Part shown: one piece after another, positions 43,971 through 53,215 of the stretch
How the letters are laid out: each line of letters starts with the position of its first letter
Numbering within the stretch: the stretch's first letter is position 1
DNA from: Chlorobiaceae bacterium
GTDB lineage: Bacteria; Bacteroidota; Chlorobiia; Chlorobiales; Chlorobiaceae
NCBI GenBank assembly: GCA_013334485.1
Contig: JAAXXL010000012.1
Coordinates: forward strand, 1-53,590
DNA length: 53,590 nt
Direction: 5' to 3'
Translations under genes and position numbers: made by a program
Notes under the pieces: generated by a model
The model's database searches: none
Seen by the model: the letters and a program-made list of their open reading frames with translations, nothing else
What the model was told of the DNA's origin: nothing

Positions 43971-44426
43971 ATGAATTTGAACATCAAAACCTGCTACGCA
44001 AAAAAAACGGTGTATGCATGCACGATGCTGACGGCAGCACTCCTGTTTCTCTTTTCTGCAATTGCCTGTGCAGAGAGTTTGCAGCCTCTCAACCGGGAGA
44101 GCAGGAACAAACATGGTGAGCTATCACCAGGCTCCTATCCTCTGGTCACCTTTATTGAACTCGGATCGGTCAAATGTATCCCGTGCCGTAAAATGCAGCC
44201 GGTAATGGAGGCTGTTCAGGCTCGATACGGTGAGCAGCTCAAAATCATCTTTTATGACGTCTGGAAGGCGGAAAATCACCCCTACGCCAAACAGTATGCC
44301 ATCAGGATGATTCCTACTCAGGTGTTTCTCGACCGTAACGGCAAAGAGTTTTTCCGTCATGCAGGCTTTTTTCCTGAAGTATCAATTAATCAGCTTCTTG
44401 AAAAACAGGGTTTGAAACCACTCTGA
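43971..44426 (+). CDS. Exported thioredoxin-fold protein
   Basis: 151 residues with a signal peptide (hydrophobic 17-33, cut near ACA). A thioredoxin domain has redox-active Cys69-Ile-Pro-Cys72 in GSVKCIPCRKMQPV and the cis-proline loop RMIPTQVFLDRNG. It would work in the periplasm on protein disulfides. The CcdA gene follows 20 bp downstream and would supply electrons to it across the membrane. Confidence 0.93.
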   Translation: MNLNIKTCYAKKTVYACTMLTAALLFLFSAIACAESLQPLNRESRNKHGELSPGSYPLVTFIELGSVKCIPCRKMQPVMEAVQARYGEQLKIIFYDVWKAENHPYAKQYAIRMIPTQVFLDRNGKEFFRHAGFFPEVSINQLLEKQGLKPL

Positions 44427-44446
44427 ATAAATTAATCGAGGTATCA

Positions 44447-45157
44447 ATGATTGAATATCTCTTTACAGAGCTTACTCTTGCCCTCGAGAAAAGTTATGGA
44501 GTGGCTCTGATGGCATCGTTCATATGGGGAGTACTGAGTGTCCTGCTCAGTCCCTGCCATCTCTCTGGAATCCCGCTGATCATCGGTTATATCAGCAGCC
44601 ACGGAGAGACAAAAAGAGGGCGATCAATCTCTCTGGCACTTGTTTTTGCGCTCGGAACGCTCTTCACCATAGCATTAATCGGCGTGGTGACCGCATCAAT
44701 GGGCATGATGATCGGTGATACGGGAAGCTGGGGTAACTATGTTATCGCCGTCGTCTTTATGCTGATGGGTCTCTATCTGATGGATCTTCTCAAACTGAAC
44801 TGGAAAAAAATACCCTTCTCTGACCAGCCACGGGGCGGGTTATGGGGTGCTTTTCTCCTCGGCCTCCTCTTTGGAATAGGGCTCGGACCCTGCACCTTTG
44901 CTTTTCTTGCCCCCGTGCTCGGCGTCGTCTTCAACCTTGGCTCACAGAGCCTGGCTGAAGCTCTCCTGCTGATTGCCACTTTTGGTATCGGTCATGCCAC
45001 CGTCATAGCTGCTGCCGGCAGTATGACAAATCTGGTACAGCACTATCTGAACTGGTCAGGAAAATCCGGAACCATGAAGCAGGTGAAAAGGTTTTTGGGG
45101 CTTGTACTGCTGTTGACCGGAATCTATTTTATCTACTCGGCACTCACTCAGGGGTGA
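44447..45157 (+). CDS. ccdA: CcdA/DsbD-type membrane thiol transporter
   Basis: 236 residues with six or seven membrane helices. The two conserved reactive cysteines are Cys37 in LLSPCHLSGIPLI and the Cys of GLGPCTFAFLAPV, in the SPC and GPC motifs of the CcdA family. It carries reducing equivalents from cytoplasmic thioredoxin to the periplasmic thioredoxin-like protein encoded just upstream. This often serves cytochrome c maturation. Confidence 0.93.
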   Translation: MIEYLFTELTLALEKSYGVALMASFIWGVLSVLLSPCHLSGIPLIIGYISSHGETKRGRSISLALVFALGTLFTIALIGVVTASMGMMIGDTGSWGNYVIAVVFMLMGLYLMDLLKLNWKKIPFSDQPRGGLWGAFLLGLLFGIGLGPCTFAFLAPVLGVVFNLGSQSLAEALLLIATFGIGHATVIAAAGSMTNLVQHYLNWSGKSGTMKQVKRFLGLVLLLTGIYFIYSALTQG

Positions 45158-45197
45158 GTGTGCCGTGGATCCTCCTTCGGTTTTTCCACTCCCCCGC

Positions 45198-47639
45198 CTA
45201 CTCACCAATGAGGATCATCTGATCGGTAATTTCTGTAAAGGCAACATCGTGACTGATGAGAAAAAGCTGATCATACCAATGCTCTGTCACCTCCTCCTGA
45301 CCAACATCAATGGCACGAAATGCCTGGGCAAGGTTTTCGCGGCGTGACGAATCGAGATTGGAGGTCGGTTCATCAAAAAATGCAACCCGGGCGCCAATGG
45401 TCTGGAGAAGCGCAAGCCGGAGAGCTACAACCGCGCTCATGGTCTGTCCGCCAGACAACTGATCATCACTGCGTTCACGGATAGCTCCATCTGCCATATC
45501 CCGCAAGACAATCCGGTAGTTATCGCCCCACAAAAGCTCTTCATCAGACTCGGCAATGGTACGGTATATTCGATCGGCATGGAGGCTTATCTCCTGGCGA
45601 AATCGATCAGAGAGTTGTGCTGAAACACTCCTGAAAACCTGGTTACGCAAAAACCTGACCAACCGCTCCTTTTCCTGAAAAGAAGTGATCATGAGCTGCT
45701 TGGCGGCAATGACAAGCTGATGTTTTTTCAGCTCATCAATCTCCTTCCGAAGACGCTGAAGGGTTCTTTCACTCTCTTCAATCTGCTGACGAATCGTTGC
45801 TCCTTCAGCAAGCAGTCGCTCCTTATCCGCACGAAGTTCCTGATGTCGGGCTGCGTTATAGTGCTGACGAAGCTCCGATAGCTCCTCTCTATGTTGAAGA
45901 GACTCCTTTTGCAGCTCCTGTAAGCCATGCTCCCACTGTGACAGGGTACTCTGACGATGTTCAAGATCAAGGGCATCCTTGAGCTGTGCGTTATAGGCGT
46001 CCCGATCCGGCTGAAACCGCTTTCTCTCCGCTTCACTCTTTTCTATCTCTCTATCCAGATCGTCAAAACCCGTAAGATCACCCCTCCTGTCACGAAGCTG
46101 TGCCGCCGCCAAAGCCTGCTGATTCCTGCTCCCTTCGAGGCGTTCGAGCCGTTCACGACTCCTCCTCTGCCCCTCCTCCAGAAGAGATGCCCGCCGGTCG
46201 AGTTCCTGCATCCGGAGCTGACTGGCCTGCAACTCCTTGTCAGCCTTTTCAGACTCGGTCAACTTTTGCTGTGCTTCACTGATCAGGGTGTCAAAATCGG
46301 CCATCGCTCGATCAAGATCGCCGATTTTCAGAGAAAAGTGATCAACAGGAACAAGACCGGCAACATTCTGGCACTGCTCCTGAAAAAAGGGACAAATCCC
46401 TTCTGCCAGATTATCCTGCCCTTCAACAAGAGCTGCACGTCTGCCCTCCAGAAGTGCTCGACCGGCTTTGATGCGGTCGGTTTCGTTGCGCCAGTGCTGG
46501 AGCAGTTCCGCAGATTGAAGCGTCAGAGAATCAACCTGAAGCGCCTTCCTCGCTTGAGCAATCAGAGATGCTTCAACACTCTGCTCCTCATCGGACTTCA
46601 CGATCTCCCGCTCTTCATGCTCAAGGGTCTGTAACAGGAGTCGTGCTTTTACTTCAAGCCGGGCGATATCCTGCTCAATCGTCCTTCGCGTCACTTCCAG
46701 TTTACGGAGCTCTGCGAGCTTTATTTCAGCCTTTTCGCAGAAGTCTTTGCCGGGACGGGATGATTCAACAATCCCCAAGGCACGATGGGCTTCATCAACT
46801 CGCTGCTTCTGGGTAGCTATCTTCTCGCCACCATCCTTTATGCGCCCTTCAAGAAGCTCTATTCTTGAAGAAGTTGTTGCAAGAGCCTTTTCCCGGCTCT
46901 CATACTCTTTAAGCTGCCGGTCAAGTTCCCTGAGAGTGGCTTCCTGCAGGGCCAAATCCTTCTGCTTCTCTTCGGCTTTCTGCCCTTCAGTGCTCCTTTC
47001 CTCCTCTTTTTGGGGAAGAATCGCAACCACACCTTCAAGCCCCTCAAGCTCAACAGCAAGTATGTTCATCTTTTCCTGAACCAGTGCAAGCAGTGACCCA
47101 GTCTCTTTGTAGGTCCTGCGCCAGGTGTCAATGCCAAGAATCTCATCAAACGCCTCCTGCCGCTTGGTCGGCTGGCGAATAATAAAGGGGCCGAGAAAAT
47201 CATTCTGGAAGGGCCCGATAACAAGCTTGAACTGCTCACAGAGCGGTCGGCCACTTGCAAGCCCGAGCAGTTCGGCAATACGGGATTCAGTCTCCGTAAT
47301 CCCGGCATGCTCCTCAACTTCGAATATTTCTCCCTGTTTTACTGCAAGCAACCATTTGGAGGCTGGCCCGACCGTTCTGCTTACCTGCCACTCCCGGCCA
47401 TCATCACTTTGAAATATGACCGATATTTTGCCCCTTTTGGCACCAATCGAAATAAATCGGTCAACATTGGAAACAAAATCACGGGCATCGACACCGAACA
47501 ACGCATAGCCAATAGCCTCAAACACCGTACTCTTGCCTGCCCCGTTCACTCCCGACAGCACATTGATCCCGGCTGAAAAGGTGAGTTCTGTATCGCGATG
47601 TGATTTGATATCAGTGAGATGTATGGAGAGTATTTTCAT
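45198..47639 (-). CDS. sbcC: SbcC/Rad50-type SMC-like ATPase
   Basis: 813 residues. Walker A GVNGAGKSTVFEAIGYALFG is at about 30-49. Long coiled-coil arms (about 180-400 and 440-670) follow, and a C-terminal signature LSGGQTMSAVVALRLALL precedes Walker B VAFFDEPTSNLD. The zinc-hook apex is atypical: Cys416 and Cys423 in CPFFQEQC (CX6C instead of CX2C). With the SbcD nuclease gene 7 bp upstream it would process DNA ends and hairpins. Confidence 0.92.
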   Translation of the reverse strand: MKILSIHLTDIKSHRDTELTFSAGINVLSGVNGAGKSTVFEAIGYALFGVDARDFVSNVDRFISIGAKRGKISVIFQSDDGREWQVSRTVGPASKWLLAVKQGEIFEVEEHAGITETESRIAELLGLASGRPLCEQFKLVIGPFQNDFLGPFIIRQPTKRQEAFDEILGIDTWRRTYKETGSLLALVQEKMNILAVELEGLEGVVAILPQKEEERSTEGQKAEEKQKDLALQEATLRELDRQLKEYESREKALATTSSRIELLEGRIKDGGEKIATQKQRVDEAHRALGIVESSRPGKDFCEKAEIKLAELRKLEVTRRTIEQDIARLEVKARLLLQTLEHEEREIVKSDEEQSVEASLIAQARKALQVDSLTLQSAELLQHWRNETDRIKAGRALLEGRRAALVEGQDNLAEGICPFFQEQCQNVAGLVPVDHFSLKIGDLDRAMADFDTLISEAQQKLTESEKADKELQASQLRMQELDRRASLLEEGQRRSRERLERLEGSRNQQALAAAQLRDRRGDLTGFDDLDREIEKSEAERKRFQPDRDAYNAQLKDALDLEHRQSTLSQWEHGLQELQKESLQHREELSELRQHYNAARHQELRADKERLLAEGATIRQQIEESERTLQRLRKEIDELKKHQLVIAAKQLMITSFQEKERLVRFLRNQVFRSVSAQLSDRFRQEISLHADRIYRTIAESDEELLWGDNYRIVLRDMADGAIRERSDDQLSGGQTMSAVVALRLALLQTIGARVAFFDEPTSNLDSSRRENLAQAFRAIDVGQEEVTEHWYDQLFLISHDVAFTEITDQMILIGE

Positions 47640-47646
47640 TGGTTAT

Positions 47647-48903
47647 TTATAGCTTTTGGGGTGCCGTGAGAAGGGCAAGCAACTCTTCAGCCTCACACTC
47701 CCCCTTCATCACCTGCTCACGGATGGCAAGCGCAATCCTGACCAGTTCATCCTCCCTCCCCTTGAACTCGCTTTTCGCTGTAACCAGCTCCCGAAGTACC
47801 TCCTGTTCAATTTCAGTCAGGTTTTTCTGCTCTCTCTGGCTCGCACCCTCTCTTGTGAAAAGGGAGAGATGGTTTTTTATTTCGACATGCAGGGGGTGGC
47901 AGAATTCATCAAGCAGAAGCCGCAGTCGCTCCCTGCCAAGTTCAAAAGGGTGAAAGCGTACACGACCGGTCAATTTCAGCTCAAGAAGCAGCCTCCGCTC
48001 ATCATCAAGCATCATCATGCCTGAGCCTATCTCATTGCTCAGACGGGAAAGAGCCTCATCAGCATCTTCCGCCCCATCCAGATTGATAGTGGTTACCATC
48101 ATCGGCCGGGGAGATGTTGGCCGGAACTCGTGGCGGTAACGCACCTCATCAACAGTTACAAGATAATATCCCTTGCTATACCGCTCTTCACCGAAGTTCA
48201 CACACTCCGGTGAACCCGGATTATAGGCATAGGGACGACCATCACCCCTCTCGACAATGTAGGGTTTGTGACCATGGCCAAGAGCAACATAATCAAATGT
48301 TTCGGAGAGCGGCAGCGCCTCCTCCGGCCTCATGTTACCGATTTCAACCGGAGAGTAGCTCCAGATACCAACATGAAAAAGCAGGATATTGTTTGTTGTC
48401 GTGACAGCGTTGCAGATGCGGGCAACGTGATTTCCCGCCTGTGTACCGATATAGCCGAGCCCGTAGATGTTAACTCCCCCGATTTCGATATGCCCGCCTT
48501 TTCCCGTTTCCCTCTTAAACGGCTCAAACCGGTAATCGCCCGATTCGGTACGGGAAGGTCGAAGGAGCGTGATATAACCCATCTCTGAAAGAGCCTCCAT
48601 CCAGGAGACACTGTCCCTGCGATGAATCCAGTCATGGTTTCCCTCCACCGCAATGCAGGGTATAGTCGCATCCTTCAGCGGCTGAAGGGTCTCAATAGTA
48701 CGGGCAAAGGTACGTGGCAGGATCTGACCGGTATGAAAGAGATCTCCGGCAATAAGAACAAAATCAACCGCTTCATCAATGGCGCTCTTCACAATGGTGG
48801 CGAGCATGATAAAAAAGTCTTCATACCGTTCCAGCTCAGAGGGCGAAGTTCGATATGTTTTGCCAAGATGGATATCGGCTGTATGAATAAAGCGGATGGT
48901 CAT
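47647..48903 (-). CDS. sbcD: SbcD/Mre11-type nuclease
   Basis: 418 residues. Calcineurin-type phosphoesterase motifs are in order: FIHTADIHLGK, LIAGDLFHTGQ, VEGNHDWIH, LFHVGIWSY and VALGHGHKPY. These supply the two metal sites. A capping domain and a C-terminal helical region that would bind the Rad50-like coiled coil follow. The nuclease acts in complex with the ATPase encoded 7 bp downstream. Confidence 0.94.
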   Translation of the reverse strand: MTIRFIHTADIHLGKTYRTSPSELERYEDFFIMLATIVKSAIDEAVDFVLIAGDLFHTGQILPRTFARTIETLQPLKDATIPCIAVEGNHDWIHRRDSVSWMEALSEMGYITLLRPSRTESGDYRFEPFKRETGKGGHIEIGGVNIYGLGYIGTQAGNHVARICNAVTTTNNILLFHVGIWSYSPVEIGNMRPEEALPLSETFDYVALGHGHKPYIVERGDGRPYAYNPGSPECVNFGEERYSKGYYLVTVDEVRYRHEFRPTSPRPMMVTTINLDGAEDADEALSRLSNEIGSGMMMLDDERRLLLELKLTGRVRFHPFELGRERLRLLLDEFCHPLHVEIKNHLSLFTREGASQREQKNLTEIEQEVLRELVTAKSEFKGREDELVRIALAIREQVMKGECEAEELLALLTAPQKL

Positions 48904-49054
48904 ATAAGAATTAAAGCACAGTTAGAAAATCAGGGAAAAAGCAAAAGAAGTTCACATCAAGGACAATAAGGACTTCAGGGACTGCAAGGACGAAAAGAAA
49001 TACCGCACTCAGGGCTATCACACAGGATTGTCCCTACCCCTCTCTACCCGGCAC

Positions 49055-49417
49055 TCAGCACTTTTCTTCCCCTCTCACAGCAATCCAGGTCCAGAGAGCT
49101 CCGGCTGCATCCACGGCTCCAAACAGAAGAAACACCGGAGTCGCAAACCCGATCAGAATAAACGCAATAAATGCGGCCAGCACAAAAAAACGAGCAATAA
49201 TCGAGGCTTGAATGAAGGATTTGGTCGGGTTTTTCGACGAAAACCAGTAATAGATTCCAAGATTAAATACAAGAACTCCAGCAACCCGTACCCAGACCTC
49301 ATGGGTGGGTGCAATCCTGAAAAAGGAGAGAAGAAGATTCGGCACCAGCACGAGAGCTGTACCAAGCAGATTCATGTAGAGGCCAAAGAGCTTAAGGGAG
49401 AGTACTGTCTTATTCAT
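49055..49417 (-). CDS. Unknown small membrane protein with four helices
   Basis: 120 residues from ATG 49417. Four hydrophobic segments (about 7-27, 41-60, 70-88 and 92-110) and a short charged tail RGEEKC. Not recognised as a named family. A TTG start at 49456 would overlap the end of the protease gene and is less likely. It follows the protease gene by 23 bp on the same strand and may be co-transcribed with it. Confidence 0.75.
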   Translation of the reverse strand: MNKTVLSLKLFGLYMNLLGTALVLVPNLLLSFFRIAPTHEVWVRVAGVLVFNLGIYYWFSSKNPTKSFIQASIIARFFVLAAFIAFILIGFATPVFLLFGAVDAAGALWTWIAVRGEEKC

Positions 49418-49440
49418 CTCTTGAAAATACGACGTTTTAT

Positions 49441-51105
49441 TTATAAGATCAGCCAAGCAAAAATGCCAATTGAAGCAACCCCTGCCACAACACCGACAAC
49501 TCCGGAACCAGAGTTTGCTGACGGGGTATCAACGTAAGGATTGGCGGTCGTAAAGTCATAGGTCTGATTGCCAGCATAGCTGTTTTCATCACTGTCTTTG
49601 ACCAGTCCGCCATCAAGCGAAACAGAGTAGTGAGTGCTGTATGCTAAAGGGGCCGTCGGGTTTATCGTAAGAGTGTTCTCCGAAATAGTGAGGCTTGCAC
49701 TTGTCGATATGTCGTATGGGGTTTCCAGAAAAATGCGACCGGACGATGAATCACTGAAAATCGAAACACTGCCTGAACCCCGCTGTATAACTTCATTGAA
49801 GGTAATGACTATATCATCCATAACGGCGACATTCACCGCACCATCATTCGGGCTGAATAACGTCACCGTTGGAGAATAGCTATTTTCCCTGGTAGTGTCG
49901 GCAAACTGAAACTGTTCAACACCACTCAAATAATCCGCACCATCACCGCCAACTCTCGTGTCCGTAATGGCATATATTCCTGCTCCCGCATCATAGGTGA
50001 TCGTATAGTCACTGCTGATTCCGCTGAACACTGCGATATCCAATCCATTTCCGCCATTGAGCGTATCATCGCCGCCCCCGCCCGTAAAGGTATTGGCAAG
50101 GCTGTTGCCAGTTATCGTATCATTTCCGGAACCGCCTTTGGCATTTTCAATCGAAACACCAAAAGCAATTCCAAGATTATTTGAACCGTCGTAAAGATCA
50201 GGTGCTGCTGAAGCTGAATTGAAAAAGTAAATAGATGAGTATCTACCTGCTGTCAGGTTGATCGTACAATCGGTACTGAAGTTCGAAATATCAATGGTAT
50301 CAATACCTCCTGCATCCCAGATGCTTTTGTAAAATGGAGTGGAGGGATCGAAAGTGTAGGTATTATCCCCACTCTGGTAACTGATGTTTGCCCCGTAAAG
50401 ATACTGGATAGCCGCAATATCATAAACCATAGGGGTTGACGGAACAACACCGATATATTGTTCCGGATTTTGCCTTGTATCCAGATACCAGTATTTCCAA
50501 TCATTATAGGACATTACAGAATAGTTCCTGAAATCCAGACTCTCAGGAAGATAAAGCCCTGTACCCTCTCCACCGAAGTAATTTCCGGGATGTTTAAGAC
50601 CGAGACCATGGCCGGCTTCATGAACAAGCGAGTAGTAGTTGTAAGAACCGGTGCTCCATGCTCCTTCCGTGGCAAAGGCTGGATTGATCCATACATCGCC
50701 AGCGCTTGCCCAGTAGTTGTCCGGATAGTAACACCATCCCCATGAGTCAGTGACAACGGAGGAGAATGCCAGACGGAAGTCACCGACGCTGCTCGCGGTA
50801 TCGGCAACCTGAGTTAAGACGATATTTGCAACATCTGACCAGCTTTGAAGCGCGCTGCTGACAGATGCTATTTGTTCAGCATTCAATGCAAAATGCTGAG
50901 CCGCTTTCTGTTCCAGCATATCACTGTAATCAGCTTGCCAGATCGCATCTTCGCTGTCACTCCAGGGAAAACTGTAGGAGAGCAACACTGCTGAATCAGA
51001 ACCATTACCCCATTTCTGACGATCTTCACTGAGAAGTCCATCAATAGTAGTCAAACCACTCTCAGTGAATATAGTGGTGGGTGAAGATGTTAAGGGAGTC
51101 GGCAT
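49441..51105 (-). CDS. Serralysin-like M10 metalloprotease with RTX repeats and C-terminal hydrophobic helix
   Basis: 554 residues, no N-terminal signal peptide. The zinc site HEAGHGLGLKH is at 162-172 and the Met-turn SVMSY at 196-200. Short RTX calcium repeats (GGSGNDTITG, GGGGDDTLNGG) occupy about 323-356. A Big_5/SbsA-like Ig domain covers about 411-520. The last 20 residues (534-554) are a hydrophobic helix preceded by a Ser/Gly linker. RTX repeats and lack of a signal peptide point to type I secretion, most likely by the system at 34081-40150. The terminal helix is not typical of serralysins and could anchor the enzyme. Confidence 0.92.
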   Translation of the reverse strand: MPTPLTSSPTTIFTESGLTTIDGLLSEDRQKWGNGSDSAVLLSYSFPWSDSEDAIWQADYSDMLEQKAAQHFALNAEQIASVSSALQSWSDVANIVLTQVADTASSVGDFRLAFSSVVTDSWGWCYYPDNYWASAGDVWINPAFATEGAWSTGSYNYYSLVHEAGHGLGLKHPGNYFGGEGTGLYLPESLDFRNYSVMSYNDWKYWYLDTRQNPEQYIGVVPSTPMVYDIAAIQYLYGANISYQSGDNTYTFDPSTPFYKSIWDAGGIDTIDISNFSTDCTINLTAGRYSSIYFFNSASAAPDLYDGSNNLGIAFGVSIENAKGGSGNDTITGNSLANTFTGGGGDDTLNGGNGLDIAVFSGISSDYTITYDAGAGIYAITDTRVGGDGADYLSGVEQFQFADTTRENSYSPTVTLFSPNDGAVNVAVMDDIVITFNEVIQRGSGSVSIFSDSSSGRIFLETPYDISTSASLTISENTLTINPTAPLAYSTHYSVSLDGGLVKDSDENSYAGNQTYDFTTANPYVDTPSANSGSGVVGVVAGVASIGIFAWLIL

Positions 51106-51407
51106 ATCGGCTTCTATGGCTCAATAGGTGAATCTGCAAAACATCAAACCCTAACTCATATTTAAGTTCGGGGGGGGCTCTGACACTGGAAGCTAAAAAA
51201 AGTTCTCATCAATATATGGTCGGATTAGATAAACCAAGTCGAAAAGCGGCCATTACCGTTAAACCATTATCCCGTTGGGCCGAGATAAAAGAAGAGGTAA
51301 AATGAGGAGAAAGAAGAATAAAAACAGCGAAATCGATAAAATTATGGTAATCTGTTTTTACGACTTTTCGTGATTGGCAAATGCAGGTTACTGTAAGGAT
51401 TTCAGTT
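51106..51407. other. Divergent gap upstream of the protease and the HigA-like gene
   Basis: No gene is supported. A HigB-type toxin was looked for directly upstream of the antitoxin and not found. A run of seven G lies at about 51170. Confidence 0.4.
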
Positions 51408-51716
51408 ATGAATGATAAAATCATGTTGCCGCTTCACCCCGGGACGGTTCTGTTTGAGGAGTATATTACACCCATGAATCTGAGCGAAAGCCGGATTGCC
51501 GAGGATATCCATATTCCAGTATGGCGCATTAACGAAATCATTGCAGGAAAACGAAACATTACTGCTGAAACCTCTCTGCGTCTTGCCCGTTATTTCGGGA
51601 CACCGCCACAGTTCTGGTTTGGTTTGCAGATGGATTATGATCTTAAAACTGCCATGAACAGTATGGGTACGATTATTGCTCGTGATATACAGGCATACGA
51701 CGATTCAAGAGAATAA
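51408..51716 (+). CDS. higA: HigA-family antitoxin, apparently orphan
   Basis: 102 residues from ATG 51408, preceded by AAGGAT. An in-frame ATG at 51381 lacks a site. The HigA signature LPLHPGTVLFEEYI is followed by an XRE-type helix-turn-helix (LSESRIAEDIHIPVWRINEIIAGKRNITAETSLRLARYFGTPPQFWFGLQ). Normally higB, a RelE-fold RNase gene, precedes it by a few bases. The upstream 300 bp contain no such frame, so it is either orphaned or a plain XRE repressor. Confidence 0.88.
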   Translation: MNDKIMLPLHPGTVLFEEYITPMNLSESRIAEDIHIPVWRINEIIAGKRNITAETSLRLARYFGTPPQFWFGLQMDYDLKTAMNSMGTIIARDIQAYDDSRE

Positions 51717-51721
51717 AACCA

Positions 51722-53032
51722 TTATCCGTTTTCACGATCCTCATCTCCGGCTTCAGTGTCAGCCCCCGTGCCAAGCTCGGCAGGCATCCGGCGACTGACC
51801 TTTGCTCCCAGCCTGCGAATCTCCTCCACCCGACCGACAAGATTGCCCCTCCCCTCTTTCAATCTTTTAAGAGCCAGGTCAATGGTATCTGTGACTGCTG
51901 AAAGCTTTTTTCGTCCATCCATTACGGCCTCAAGAACAAGATGGACCTGGTCGTAAATTTTACCCGCTTTTTCGGCAATAAGCTCGGCGTTACGGTTCTC
52001 GTTCTCACGCCTCCAGATCTGTGCAATAAGCTTGAGTGTGATCATCAGTGTTGCCGGGCCGCACAACACCACGTTTTTTCCGGCAAGACCATAGATCAGC
52101 TCGGAATCCGCCTGCATGACCGTCTGCCATGCTGGTTCAAGAGGAATGCACATGATGACAAAATCAAGCGTCCGATTACCCCCGATACCGCTATACTCCT
52201 TCGACTGGAGATCGGCAATATGACGGCGTACTGACTGGATATGCTCCCTGAGCGCACTTTGGCGAAGCGTCTCATCCTCAAGAGTGCAGAAGCGCTCATA
52301 GGCGGTAAGTGAAATTTTTGAGTCAACAATTACCGCCTTGTTACCTGGCAGCATCACAAGAAAATCAGGCCGTTTAAGCGTCCCATCCTCCTGGCGGAAG
52401 CTCTCCTGAGCCACATATTCACGTCCCTCTTCAAGCCCGGAAGCCTCAAATATCCGTTCGATTATCAGCTCTCCCCACTCTCCCTGCGTTTTTGAGTCCC
52501 CCTTGATAGCCCGTGCAAGAGCATTGGCATCCTCACTCACTCTGCCGCTCAACTCCTGCAACTGCCGAACCTGTTCAAACAGGCGGCCAGAGAGTTCTGT
52601 ATCGCTGGTATGCACCTCTTCAACCCGCTTGCGAAAACCGTCAAGCTGCTGGCGAAGCGGCAAGAGAAGGGTCTCAAGGCGTTCACGGCTCTCCTGGCCG
52701 AGAGAGCGTCCACGCTCTTCAAAAATTCTGTTCGAGAGATTTTCAAACTCGTTTTTCAGACGCACTTCCGACTCCAGCACAAAAGCAGCTTTTTCAGATG
52801 CACTTCGCCGTTCATTTTCAAGATCAGATTCAAGCCGGGCAAAGCAGATTTTCACCTCTTCAAGTTCGGAGACTTTCGACAAAAGCTGCATTGCCACACT
52901 TTTCGCCTCCTCTTCTACAGCACGAAGTCGCTGCAGCTCGGCTTTCAGCGGAGTATCCCGCACGGTACGGTAAGCCAAAAAAAGAAGAAGCAGAAGCAAC
53001 AGCAGGAGTAATGAAACAATGAAAATGGATAT
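51722..53032 (-). CDS. rmuC: RmuC-family DNA recombination protein
   Basis: 436 residues from ATG 53032. One N-terminal membrane helix (FIVSLLLLLLLLLLFLAY), a long coiled coil (about 30-170), and the RmuC nuclease-like domain follow. The domain shows GDSKTQGEWGELIIERIFEASGL, LPGNKAVIVDSKISLTAYERF and FVIMCIPLEPAW. The frame extends upstream to 53158, but the extension lacks family similarity. RmuC limits recombination at inverted repeats; its enzymology is poorly known. A strong terminator separates it from the next upstream gene. Confidence 0.92.
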   Translation of the reverse strand: MSIFIVSLLLLLLLLLLFLAYRTVRDTPLKAELQRLRAVEEEAKSVAMQLLSKVSELEEVKICFARLESDLENERRSASEKAAFVLESEVRLKNEFENLSNRIFEERGRSLGQESRERLETLLLPLRQQLDGFRKRVEEVHTSDTELSGRLFEQVRQLQELSGRVSEDANALARAIKGDSKTQGEWGELIIERIFEASGLEEGREYVAQESFRQEDGTLKRPDFLVMLPGNKAVIVDSKISLTAYERFCTLEDETLRQSALREHIQSVRRHIADLQSKEYSGIGGNRTLDFVIMCIPLEPAWQTVMQADSELIYGLAGKNVVLCGPATLMITLKLIAQIWRRENENRNAELIAEKAGKIYDQVHLVLEAVMDGRKKLSAVTDTIDLALKRLKEGRGNLVGRVEEIRRLGAKVSRRMPAELGTGADTEAGDEDRENG

Positions 53033-53159
53033 CATAGGCTGTATGATCTGCTTGCTTGAATTTCCTCTATGGGCTTCTGTAAGGGAATTTTCCTCTTCTG
53101 TTTGAAAATATAGTGCTGAAGAGCCGCAAAAACCTCTCTGGAGGGAAAATAGCCACAAT

Positions 53160-53193
53160 AAAAAAGCCCCGCTCTGTTTTACGGGGCTTTTTT
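53160..53193. terminator. Bidirectional rho-independent terminator
   Basis: AAAAAAGCCCCG (53160-53171) pairs with CGGGGCTTTTTT (53182-53193). In the minus direction it ends the small lipoprotein transcript. Confidence 0.88.
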
Positions 53194-53215
53194 GGGAGAG
53201 ATCGCTACCGCTCGC

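Noticed and set aside
51209-51407. HigB toxin upstream of the HigA-like gene
   Set aside because: No plus-strand frame with the HigB motifs ends before the antitoxin start; the minus-strand frame there is short and unlike any toxin.
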